From positions 1-10,160 of the forward strand of contig CAZCXH010000179.1 of assembly GCA_964502525.1 (NCBI GenBank): a stretch of 10,160 nucleotides of DNA. The letters are read 5' to 3'. Shown here in pieces: positions 1 to 7,750 of the stretch (position 1 is the first letter of the stretch; every line of letters begins with the position of its first letter). The notes beneath the pieces were generated by a model. The model did not search any database. It saw only the letters and a list, made by a program, of their open reading frames with translations, and had not been told where the DNA came from. The stretch is from DATLYB01 sp964502525. Its GTDB lineage: Bacteria > Bacteroidota > Bacteroidia > Chitinophagales > CAIOSU01. Position numbers and translations under genes: made by a program.

Positions 1-694
1 TCAATGGATCGCATCCATCAGTAGTACAGGCATCTCCGTCATTGCAGGTGATCGGGGTGGTGGTGCAGCCTGTCAATGGATCGCAGCCATCAGTCGTGCA
101 GGCATCTCCGTCATTGCAGGTGATTGGGGTTGTTGTACAGCCAGTCAATGGATCGCAGCCATCAGTGGTACAGGCATTCCCGTCATCACAGGTGATTGAG
201 GTTGTTGTACATCCCGTCAATGGATCACAGCCATCAGTCGTGCAAGCATCTCCGTCATCACAGGTGATTGGAGTTGCTGTGCAGCCCGTCAATGGATCGC
301 AGCCATCAGTCGTGCAAGCATCTCCGTCATCACAGGTGATTGGAGTTGCTGTGCAGCCCGTCAATGGATCGCAGCCATCAGTCGTGCAAGCATCTCCGTC
401 ATCGCAGGTGATCGGTGTTGCGGTGCACCCCGTCAATGGATCACAGATATCAGTCGTACAGGCATTCCCGTCATTGCAGGTGATCGGAGTTGTTGTACAG
501 CCTGTCAGCGGATCGCAGCCATCAGTGGTACAAGCGTCTCCGTCATTGCAGATGATCGCAGTTGTTGTACAGCCTGTCAGCGGATCGCACCCATCAGTCG
601 TGCAGGCGTCTCCGTCACTACAGGTGATCGGAGTGGTGGTACAGCCCGTCAATGGATCGCAGCCATCAGTGGTGCAGGCATCTCCGTCATTGCA
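1..694 (-). repeat. 72-bp coding tandem repeat, ten copies (last one cut by window edge)
   Basis: Units start on the minus strand at 694, 622, 550, 478, 406, 334, 262, 190, 118 and 46, exactly 72 bp apart. Each complete unit encodes 24 residues beginning CNDGDACTTDGCDPLTGC, with cysteine spacing C-x5-C-x4-C-x5-C-x6. Variation is small: N or D after the first Cys, D or N at position 5, and TTTPIT, TATPIT, TTTAII or TTTSIT at the end. The pattern resembles the Dictyostelium CTDC repeat family (Pfam Dicty_CTDC). The four Cys probably form disulfides after export, and the Asp-rich loop might bind Ca2+; both are inferences. The block runs off the window, so the full copy number is unknown. Confidence 0.95.
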
Positions 695-3600
695 GGTGAT
701 TAAGGAATTCTGGCATGTTCCGCCCGCACATGTGTCGTTAGTGCAGACATCTCCGTCATCGCAATCAATCAGGTTGTATTGGCATGAACCTAAAACACAA
801 ACGTCTACAGTACACGAATCGCCATCATTGCAAATGATAGAGGTATTATGACAAACTCCAGTGCTAGCACTGCATGAATCAATTGTACAAGCATTTCCAT
901 CGTTGCAGTTAATGGGACTGAAGACACATCCGGTGAGAGGATTACACTGGTCGTTGGTGCAGAGGTCGCCATCAAAGCAAAAAACCGGATTAAACGCGCA
1001 TCCTGTTGCAGCTAAACACGTGTCATCCGTACACGCGTTGTTGTCATTGCACGGAGGTATGGCGGTATAAGAACAACCGGAGGCAGCAAGGCACGTGTCA
1101 TCCGTACACGCATTATTGTCATTACACGGTGGTATTGGCGTGTAAACGCAGCCGGTTGCAGGTATGCAATTATCATTCGTACACGCGTTACTGTCATTAC
1201 ACGGTGGTATCGCTGTATATACACAACCCGTAGCGGCAACACAGCTATCATTTGTGCAAGCGTTGTTGTCATTACATGGTGGTATGGCGGTATAAACACA
1301 GCCGCTTGCAGGGACGCAATTATCATTAGTACAAGCGTTATTGTCATTGCACGGAGGCAACGCTGTGTATGAACAACCTGTAGCCGCCAGGCATGTATCT
1401 TCGGTGCAAGCGTTGTTGTCATTGCAAGGAGGCAACGCTGTGTAAGAACAACCGGTAACCGCAAGACACGTGTCATCTGTACATGCATTATTGTCATTGC
1501 ATGGAGGATTTGGAGTATAAACACATCCTGTAGCCGCCACACAAGTATCGCTGGTGCATACATTATTGTCGTTACACGGTGCAATCGCGGTGTAAACACA
1601 TCCCGTGGCTGGCACACAGTTATCATTGGTACACGCGTTATTGTCATTGCAAGGTGGAATGGCGGTGTAAACACATCCGGTGGCAGGCACACAATTGTCA
1701 TTAGTGCATAGGTCATTATCATTGCAAGGCGGTATCGGAGTATAAATGCAATTCGTTCCGGGATAAACTGAAACACAATCATCCGTTGTGCAAGCATTAT
1801 TATCATTACACGCTGGAGATATATAAAGAACCGTTGTAACAACGCTGTCACACCCCCCCGATGCCGTCAGGGTATCATTATAGTGGAAGGGGGGAAGCGA
1901 TGGTGTTGTATGGCAAACGCTTCCCACACAATAAGTGTCACCCGCACAAATAAATACTGTATCAAAAGGACCAGAAAGAAAAGGCTCAAACCATAACCAT
2001 GCCGTTACAAAGGAGTCGCATCCTCCGGAAGTGATGAATGTATCATAATAAGGACCCGAAATCGTCTGCCAATCGCCTGCAAAAAAGAAACTGTCGCCAC
2101 TGCACAGATAAATGTTGGTATCAATAACCAGTTGGGCCAGCTCATCAACAAAGATTGAAGCCGTGATAGTGCAGCCACCCTGGTCAGTGGCTGTCACCGA
2201 ATAGGTTCCCGTTGGAACTCCGGTTAAATCTTCCGTGGTAGCCGAACCGGGACTCCATGAGTAGGTATAAGCGGGAGAACCATTGGTAACCGTCACGTTA
2301 ACCGTCCCGCTTGAATCTCCGCTGCACTGCGCAGGTGTTGATGAGATGGTGATTCCCAGCGGAACATACGGCACCACAGCAGCCGTGTCAATCGCCACGC
2401 AACCTTTGCTATCATGCACAGTTAAATAATAATTTCCCGGAAAAAGCCCGGAGATCGTGTTTGAACTTCCTCCCGGTGGACCCCATGTATAAGTGTAGGG
2501 AGGCGTGCCGCCTGCGGGAGTAGCAGTTATTGAGCCGCTGCCGGGACTGCCAGCGCAGTTGGCGTTGATGATGCTGAAGGAAATCTGCACCGGTGGCAGT
2601 TCAATAATGTCAACCGTGTCTTCTATCTTGCAGCCATTTGTATCCATTACAATAACATGGTATTGTCCCGCAGGAAGCCCTGAAAGGAACATGGTCGTAT
2701 CAGGCAGTTCAAAGGGAACCGAATCCGTTACTATAAAATAGTGTACCGCATAAGGCTGAGGTCCTGGCACAGGTACGCCTCCGCTTGCCGTAACAGTAAT
2801 GCTTCCGGTGGAGTCGCCAACACAGGCAACATCCTCATGAGTGATGTTCCCGGTGAATGGCGGTGGCTCATTCAGGGTGATGCTTTCAACGTCTGTGCAG
2901 CCGGTGGCATCGGTGACCGTTACGGTGTATGTTCCGGCCGGCACCCCAGCGAGCGTATCATCCGTTGTGCTGTTTGGGTCATCCCACAAGTAAGCATATG
3001 GAGGAACACCGCCCTGCGTTATGACTTTAACGTAGCCGACTCCTCCATTGCATTTTACTTCATATCCATTGCGAACAACGAGAGAGATGATAGTGTCAGC
3101 AAGTGCCGAAGGCATAATCAGCACAGCATTATCCGCAGTCTGGCATCCATTGAGATCAGTTACCGTCACTCCGTAGCTGCCAGGTCCGACTACTATCGAG
3201 TCAATAGTTGCACCGGTTGTCCATGAATAAGAGTAACCCGGAGTGCCATCATAGCCGACTGCCCTGATCGTTCCCAATCCACCTGCACCGCAGTGAGGCT
3301 GGGTGATAATCAAGGAGTCCTGAACCGGTGTTGGCTGACCAATGGAGGCAGGTATCCAAAGGCTAAGGCATCCGAGCGAATCCCTCACCCTCACATAATA
3401 CTTGCCCGCGCACAGGTTTCCAAGAGAATCAAAGACACCGCTGGGAATATGAGTGTACATTGAATCCGCCCATTGGTAAGTATAGGGAGCTGATCCGCCC
3501 GTTGCCGCAGCCATCACAGAACCGTTGCAACTGCCGTTGCATAAGGCGTCAATGGAAGATGTTGAAGGCACAACGGGAGGCGGAGCCGTTAAGATGACGG

Positions 3601-5992
3601 GCGGCAAAACGATGGAGCATCCGGTGCTGTCCGTAATGGTGATGTTATAGCTACCCGCGCAAAGATTATTAATTGTAGGTCCTCCGCCATTTAGAATCGG
3701 ATTTCCGAGATTGTCCTCGAACGAGAAGGTATAGGGGGCCGCACCGCCAACACCTGAAGCTGTGATGGAGCCATTGCAGTTATCGCTGCAACTGATTGGA
3801 CCTACTGTGGTATTCCCGGAGAAAGCATAATTGTTTACCGTAACATACGCTGTATCTTTACAAAACGATTGATCTGTTGTAATAACGTGGTAGTTGCCCG
3901 GAGGCCGGTTTGCCAGAGTGGTGGCCGAGATAGAAAAATTATTATTAAGGCTGTCATACCACCTGTAACTTAAGGTGCCTGTGCCTCCCGTTGCAGTGGC
4001 AAAAAGCTGCCCGTCATTCACGCCTATGCAACTGACACCGGCTGCGGATGCCGTTACTGCGAGAGGATTGGGTTCGCCAAATGAAACGGTATTGATGCTG
4101 ATACACCCCGCAGGGTTGGTAACCTCTGACAGATAGGTGCCGGCACAAAGGCCATTAACCTGTGGGGTATTTCCGACATTTGTTCCGCTGTCGTCCTTCC
4201 ATACATAAGTACAGCCTACGCAACTGCCAGGAGGATTATCCTGAGCCGTTGCTATGCCAAAGCAATCTCCTGTGCATTTGATATTACTGGTATCCAAAAT
4301 CATATTAATGCTTGCAGCACCGGCATTTGGAATTGGAACAGTAAATTGCTTGGTGCACGAAAAGGTGTCAATGACCGATACTAAATTAACTCCGCCACAT
4401 AACCCCGTGGCGGTTTGACCGGTTGAGCCGTTGCTCCAGGAATAAACTAACGGGCCGGAACCTCCGGAGCCTGATATGGTAGCCTGTCCGTCACAATTGC
4501 CGCACGTTGCGCTGTCAATGCCTGAAATAGTTGCGGTGATTGGGGGATTCTGTTGGATATCCACGCATGTATCCCACGTGCAACTGTGAAAATCAGTAGC
4601 CGTTACGCAATAGTTGCCCGCTGTTAGTCCAGGCACCGAATCATCCTGCGAGTGGTAAAAATTGTTCCAGAAATAACCGTATGGCGGGATGCCTCCATTC
4701 ATGGATAGCATGGCCGTTCCGGTTGCCTGCCCGTAACATCTGATATGAACAAGAGTGACACTGCCTACGAAAGGATTGGGCGAAGTGACATTTATTGGCG
4801 GAAGAACAACCGAGCAATTGTTTGCATCGGTTACAGTTACCGTATATGACCCCACGCACAGGTTATTTGCCGTAGGGGTGGATTGCTGAGCCGGGTCGCT
4901 CCATTTTATTGTAACCGGCTGAACAGCCTGGTTGATATTGATGCTTGCCGAACCTTTGCAGTCGTTGGCGCACTGCGTGCTCGCTACGCCATAATAACTC
5001 GCATAAACCGGACAATGAACAGTCGCATTATTCGTGAAACTACTCTGGCATCCAAGATTATCGGTTACTGTAAGCCTTCCCCAATTATTAGCAGGAACAC
5101 AATAAAGGAATTTTACAGAAGGGTTCTGCTGAGTGCTGGTGGTGCCGTCTGAGAAAGCGTAATTATAGGAAACAATAGTGCTGGGTGATGTAAAAGAGAA
5201 ATTTGTAGTGTCGCCCAGGCACACCGGTGCGCTGGTCAGATTCCCTGTTGGCGGGCAAAGGACAACCACCTGCTTGACAATAGTATTCGTTCCCGTGGTG
5301 GGGCAGCAAAGGGTTTTTGCAGAAATAGTAAGCGCTACATTAAAGGTGCCGCAGGTATTGTAGGTATGGGTAGGGCTTGGAGTTCCCTGTGAATTTGCGC
5401 CATCTCCGAAGTCGTAATAATAGTTATGGTTGATTGTTCCGGGAAAAAAATAGGACTGGTTGGTGAATGTGGTGGGAGTTCCCAGGCATACCGTGTCTGC
5501 CTCAAAATCAGCCTCCAGCGAATCTGAAATTGACGTAACCGTTACGGTTCGCTGAATATGGCAGGTTTGCCTTGAAAAAATACTGTGGCAATAACCCCTG
5601 ATGGTCATGGTGATGGTGTATGTTCCCGGATTTTGATACTGATGGCAAGGCATTGAATTGGGGTTGTTCGGATCGGCATAATTAACCGTGCCATCGCCCC
5701 AGTTGAATGAAAGGTCGGTTAAATCATCGCAGTCACTGATAAGGAGCGAGTTATTATTGCCAGCGCATATCTGGTAACATCCGCAAAACGGAGCGTAGGT
5801 CACGGTGAACGATGAGCCGGAGCAGCCGTTGGCGCTTGTTTCATTCCATGCCGCGCAGAAAACCAGCAAGCTGAGGATTAATTTTAGGGAAGCCGCAGGA
5901 AATTGCAGATGAATGGCAGACGATTGCCGGCTGACCATCGCCAACCGCAGCTTTCCAGTTGATGAATCTTTTTCAAGCAACCTGCAGTTCAT
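1..5992 (-). CDS. Giant exported PKD/SprB/CTDC-repeat protein, probable T9SS-secreted adhesin (3' end outside window)
   Basis: The frame is open from ATG 5992 to the window edge (1997 codons plus one base). In-frame TAA and TAG codons lie just upstream of the ATG. A signal peptide with a hydrophobic core at residues 38-48 and cleavage near A54/N55 is visible. An internal ATG at 5938 (residue 19) would give a more normal leader and may be the true start. Domains in order: PKD-like with NWGDG at 97-101; PKD-like with YDFGDG at 193-198; about twelve SprB-type repeats at ~335-1275 (pattern GG..PYTY.W, then aGtYtVtVtD..GC); two modules ending GGCDS (Cys1325 and Cys1381); then 25 Cys-rich CTDC-like units from C1395 on. 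SprB repeats are known from SprB, a Flavobacterium gliding adhesin exported by the T9SS. An adhesin role is inferred; the C-terminal sorting domain is not visible here. The upstream propeller gene ends 27 bp before this ATG, so co-transcription is likely. The ATG is preceded by A-rich AGAAAAAG rather than a clear Shine-Dalgarno site, as is common in Bacteroidota. Confidence 0.93.
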   Translation of the reverse strand, partial: MNCRLLEKDSSTGKLRLAMVSRQSSAIHLQFPAASLKLILSLLVFCAAWNETSANGCSGSSFTVTYAPFCGCYQICAGNNNSLLISDCDDLTDLSFNWGDGTVNYADPNNPNSMPCHQYQNPGTYTITMTIRGYCHSIFSRQTCHIQRTVTVTSISDSLEADFEADTVCLGTPTTFTNQSYFFPGTINHNYYYDFGDGANSQGTPSPTHTYNTCGTFNVALTISAKTLCCPTTGTNTIVKQVVVLCPPTGNLTSAPVCLGDTTNFSFTSPSTIVSYNYAFSDGTTSTQQNPSVKFLYCVPANNWGRLTVTDNLGCQSSFTNNATVHCPVYASYYGVASTQCANDCKGSASININQAVQPVTIKWSDPAQQSTPTANNLCVGSYTVTVTDANNCSVVLPPINVTSPNPFVGSVTLVHIRCYGQATGTAMLSMNGGIPPYGYFWNNFYHSQDDSVPGLTAGNYCVTATDFHSCTWDTCVDIQQNPPITATISGIDSATCGNCDGQATISGSGGSGPLVYSWSNGSTGQTATGLCGGVNLVSVIDTFSCTKQFTVPIPNAGAASINMILDTSNIKCTGDCFGIATAQDNPPGSCVGCTYVWKDDSGTNVGNTPQVNGLCAGTYLSEVTNPAGCISINTVSFGEPNPLAVTASAAGVSCIGVNDGQLFATATGGTGTLSYRWYDSLNNNFSISATTLANRPPGNYHVITTDQSFCKDTAYVTVNNYAFSGNTTVGPISCSDNCNGSITASGVGGAAPYTFSFEDNLGNPILNGGGPTINNLCAGSYNITITDSTGCSIVLPPVILTAPPPVVPSTSSIDALCNGSCNGSVMAAATGGSAPYTYQWADSMYTHIPSGVFDSLGNLCAGKYYVRVRDSLGCLSLWIPASIGQPTPVQDSLIITQPHCGAGGLGTIRAVGYDGTPGYSYSWTTGATIDSIVVGPGSYGVTVTDLNGCQTADNAVLIMPSALADTIISLVVRNGYEVKCNGGVGYVKVITQGGVPPYAYLWDDPNSTTDDTLAGVPAGTYTVTVTDATGCTDVESITLNEPPPFTGNITHEDVACVGDSTGSITVTASGGVPVPGPQPYAVHYFIVTDSVPFELPDTTMFLSGLPAGQYHVIVMDTNGCKIEDTVDIIELPPVQISFSIINANCAGSPGSGSITATPAGGTPPYTYTWGPPGGSSNTISGLFPGNYYLTVHDSKGCVAIDTAAVVPYVPLGITISSTPAQCSGDSSGTVNVTVTNGSPAYTYSWSPGSATTEDLTGVPTGTYSVTATDQGGCTITASIFVDELAQLVIDTNIYLCSGDSFFFAGDWQTISGPYYDTFITSGGCDSFVTAWLWFEPFLSGPFDTVFICAGDTYCVGSVCHTTPSLPPFHYNDTLTASGGCDSVVTTVLYISPACNDNNACTTDDCVSVYPGTNCIYTPIPPCNDNDLCTNDNCVPATGCVYTAIPPCNDNNACTNDNCVPATGCVYTAIAPCNDNNVCTSDTCVAATGCVYTPNPPCNDNNACTDDTCLAVTGCSYTALPPCNDNNACTEDTCLAATGCSYTALPPCNDNNACTNDNCVPASGCVYTAIPPCNDNNACTNDSCVAATGCVYTAIPPCNDSNACTNDNCIPATGCVYTPIPPCNDNNACTDDTCLAASGCSYTAIPPCNDNNACTDDTCLAATGCAFNPVFCFDGDLCTNDQCNPLTGCVFSPINCNDGNACTIDSCSASTGVCHNTSIICNDGDSCTVDVCVLGSCQYNLIDCDDGDVCTNDTCAGGTCQNSLITCNDGDACTTDGCDPLTGCTTTPITCSDGDACTTDGCDPLTGCTTTAIICNDGDACTTDGCDPLTGCTTTPITCNDGNACTTDICDPLTGCTATPITCDDGDACTTDGCDPLTGCTATPITCDDGDACTTDGCDPLTGCTATPITCDDGDACTTDGCDPLTGCTTTSITCDDGNACTTDGCDPLTGCTTTPITCNDGDACTTDGCDPLTGCTTTPITCNDGDACTTDGCDPL
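695..1051 (-). repeat. Five irregular CTDC-like units joining the 75-bp and 72-bp blocks
   Basis: Units begin on the minus strand at 1051, 979, 907, 832 and 763 and encode 24, 24, 25, 23 and 23 residues. They keep the first three Cys (C-x5-C-x4-C), but the distance to the fourth varies (for example CNDGDSCTVDVCVLGSC). The first still has the CNDNNAC start of the 75-bp family, and the second switches to the CxDGDxC start and NPLTGC of the 72-bp family. The stretch therefore looks like older, diverged units between two recently amplified blocks. Confidence 0.85.
1052..1810 (-). repeat. 75-bp coding tandem repeat, nine exact-length units plus one longer first unit
   Basis: The first unit (1810-1727) is 28 residues long. 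Nine units of exactly 75 bp follow, starting at 1726, 1651, 1576, 1501, 1426, 1351, 1276, 1201 and 1126. The consensus begins CNDNNACTNDNCVPATGC and ends VYTAIPP, with spacing C-x5-C-x4-C-x5-C-x7. The family differs from the 72-bp block by NN in place of GD after CND, by an extra Pro, and by an aromatic residue two positions after the fourth Cys. Two subtypes occur: NDNCVPATGCVY and DDTCLAATGCSY. The resemblance to Dicty_CTDC is by eye. Confidence 0.93.
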
Positions 5993-6019
5993 CTTTTTCT
6001 ATTATTTATTTATTACAGC

Positions 6020-7498
6020 TTAGTTACACAATTTCTTTATCCGCATCTGCCGGCTCCGCCCGCTAACGTTATTGATATCGGCTCTTTTGAAATCCGGTGG
6101 TATGGTTCCCGGCTTCACCTCCACCGATGTCAATCCTTCAATGCCCTTTGAAACAGGTTCAAAATCACGCGCATCGAGCGTGATGCCTGTGCTCAGACAA
6201 CCGCTGTTGCCGCTTAAATCCGACTTCAGCAACAGCACATCGAAACTTTCGCTGGGCACGGATGATACCTCTCCCGTGATGACGATTCCGTCAGCAGTGA
6301 GAGCCATCCTGGTTCCGTTCTCAATATTTTTTCCTCCGATGGCTTTCGCCCAGAGCAAGGTGCCGTTATTGGCGATCTTGAAAAGCAGGGCATCATCAAA
6401 GCCATTGCCATAGCTTGCCGTCATCCCGCAGATGACGAATCCGCCATCAGGCATCTGCGCCACATCCGACACGGATTCGAACTTTGCGCCTCCCAGCGTC
6501 TTTGCCCATTGCACAGTACCGTTTTCGGACAGGCTCAAAACACAAATGTCAAGATTATTTGATTCATCAGCAGTCGCGATTCCGGCAACAAGAAAACCGC
6601 CTTCCTTTTTCTCTATCACCGCAAATCCTGCAGTGATGCGGTTTGCCGAATATTCCTTCGCCCACAAAAGCGAGCCGCCCGGAGATACTTTCGCCAAAAG
6701 CATATTCCTTGCCTCACTGCCGCTTGCAGGCTGCGCCTGCCTTTCGTCCGGGTGTTCCGTTCCTCCGCTCCTGCTGATGTTGCCGGTTACGATATAAGAG
6801 CCGTCACGGGCGGCAATAACCGATACTCCCGTTGTGGCTGCACCGGGAGACGAAGCGAGGTTAAACCGCCTCGACCATATCTTGTTTCCGGCTTCGTCAA
6901 CTTTCAGCAGGTAAAGACTCTGCCCTTCGCCACCTGAGTTGAAAAATGCATTAGAAACCATATTCATGTTCTTCACAATGCCTGTGATGATATAGTTGCG
7001 ATCGGGGGTGGCTGCCATTCCGAACCCTTCCGTCTCATTGCCGTCTTCATCGAACATCTTCTTCCACATCAGGCTGCCGGAGGCATCCGTTTTCAAAATG
7101 GCGAGCGCTTCGCCCTCTTTCCTGTCGGGCTGGTATTTTTCACCCAGCGCCATGAAGCCCAGGTCGGTGGTTTGAACGATGTCATTGATCACCTCGCGCT
7201 CAGGACCGCCAAAAGTGCGCGTCCAGATGGCATTTCCGCCCGCATCGGTGCGGATCATCAGCAGGTCGCTTTCCTGCAAGCCGAAGCTCACTTCCGTTTC
7301 TCCTCCAACGATGAACCCACCGTCAGGAAGCAACCGAAGGGCGGTTCCTTTTTCAAATCCTTCCACGCCTATGGCGCTTTGAAACGTGCCCTGGGCGCTG
7401 GCCGCAACAGAGCATGCTGCAAAAGCAATCAAACACAAACATCCACCGCGCATAACTCGCGGAAGATTAAAGGAAACGCTGCAGATCTTGTCTGACAT
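6020..7498 (-). CDS. Exported beta-propeller-like repeat protein, function unknown
   Basis: This 492-residue protein has an N-terminal export signal: a hydrophobic stretch at residues 20-33 and an ASA|Q cleavage site near residue 35. ATG 7498 is the first start; ATG 7453 (residue 16) would give a compact leader and is a serious alternative. The mature part holds about seven repeats of 50-70 residues with the pattern DGGFIVGG, then LLLxKxDxxGxxxWxKxxGG. The repeated Trp falls at residues 92, 145, 208, 279, 331 and 383. This suits a seven-bladed propeller of the kind common in secreted Bacteroidota proteins. No catalytic motif and no typical T9SS C-terminal domain is visible; the tail (about 440-492) is basic and ends KKLCN. 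It lies 27 bp upstream of the giant adhesin gene on the same strand, so the two probably form an operon. A partner or anchoring role for the adhesin is only inferred from position. Confidence 0.85.
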   Translation of the reverse strand: MSDKICSVSFNLPRVMRGGCLCLIAFAACSVAASAQGTFQSAIGVEGFEKGTALRLLPDGGFIVGGETEVSFGLQESDLLMIRTDAGGNAIWTRTFGGPEREVINDIVQTTDLGFMALGEKYQPDRKEGEALAILKTDASGSLMWKKMFDEDGNETEGFGMAATPDRNYIITGIVKNMNMVSNAFFNSGGEGQSLYLLKVDEAGNKIWSRRFNLASSPGAATTGVSVIAARDGSYIVTGNISRSGGTEHPDERQAQPASGSEARNMLLAKVSPGGSLLWAKEYSANRITAGFAVIEKKEGGFLVAGIATADESNNLDICVLSLSENGTVQWAKTLGGAKFESVSDVAQMPDGGFVICGMTASYGNGFDDALLFKIANNGTLLWAKAIGGKNIENGTRMALTADGIVITGEVSSVPSESFDVLLLKSDLSGNSGCLSTGITLDARDFEPVSKGIEGLTSVEVKPGTIPPDFKRADINNVSGRSRQMRIKKLCN

Positions 7499-7750
7499 TG
7501 GGTTACATCTTATTTTTTTGAATGTTCTTCACAGGCGCAAATTTCCTTTTCCCAAAAAACCGCGCCCTAAAATCGGGTATAATAGTAACCTTTTTTAATA
7601 ATACTCAGAAATTTCTTTCCACATGATAATAACATCTCAATTCACATAATGTGAATAACTCCAAGCCGGTACAATAAAGGTACAAAAAGATTTTTTCTTT
7701 CCAATGGGGCGCCTGAAAAATTCCGGTTTGAGCGCCTGCTTTCAAAAACT
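7499..7750. other. Intergenic region between cmk and the propeller gene
   Basis: This AT-rich spacer has no convincing gene. On the minus strand it follows the cmk stop and leads into the propeller gene. It contains a perfect 17-bp palindrome (7640-7656), a short direct repeat around GGTACAATAAA/AGGTACAAAAA (about 7668-7686), and a weak GGCGC/GCGCC inverted repeat without a clear U-tract near the cmk end. I did not find a good TTTG-N19-TAnnTTTG promoter, although one is expected here because the spacing suggests a new transcription unit. Confidence 0.6.
7640..7656. promoter_or_regulatory. Perfect 17-bp palindrome, candidate operator
   Basis: ATTCACAT-A-ATGTGAAT is a perfect inverted repeat with 8-bp arms and a single central base. 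It lies about 140 bp upstream of the propeller gene ATG and about 95 bp beyond the cmk stop. The size and symmetry fit a dimeric helix-turn-helix regulator. The TTCACA/TGTGAA half-sites recall CRP-family half-sites, but the spacing is too short for a classical CRP site. A short terminator stem is unlikely because the arms are AT-rich and no U-run follows. Confidence 0.4.

Noticed and set aside
1..694. CRISPR array suggested by regular 72-bp spacing
   Set aside because: The whole period is conserved, with no variable spacers, and it is translated in frame as Cys-rich units.
42..1233. Plus-strand open frames across the repeat block (42-851, 861-1070, 1006-1233), with products full of QASPSLQVIGVVVQPV-like repeats
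   Set aside because: They are antisense shadows of the 72- and 75-bp coding repeats. Periodic sequence without a stop in one frame gives long spurious frames. The minus-strand frame continues unbroken through SprB repeats to a signal peptide and has regular Cys spacing.
1012..1851. Minus-strand frame of 279 codons rich in Met, Thr and Arg
   Set aside because: It is the wrong minus-strand frame through the 75-bp repeats. The true frame gives CNDNNAC units joined in phase with the upstream domains.
2505..5363. Short plus- and minus-strand frames inside 2505-5363
   Set aside because: They all overlap the SprB/PKD part of the giant gene in other frames, lack signals or domains, and are explained as shadows.
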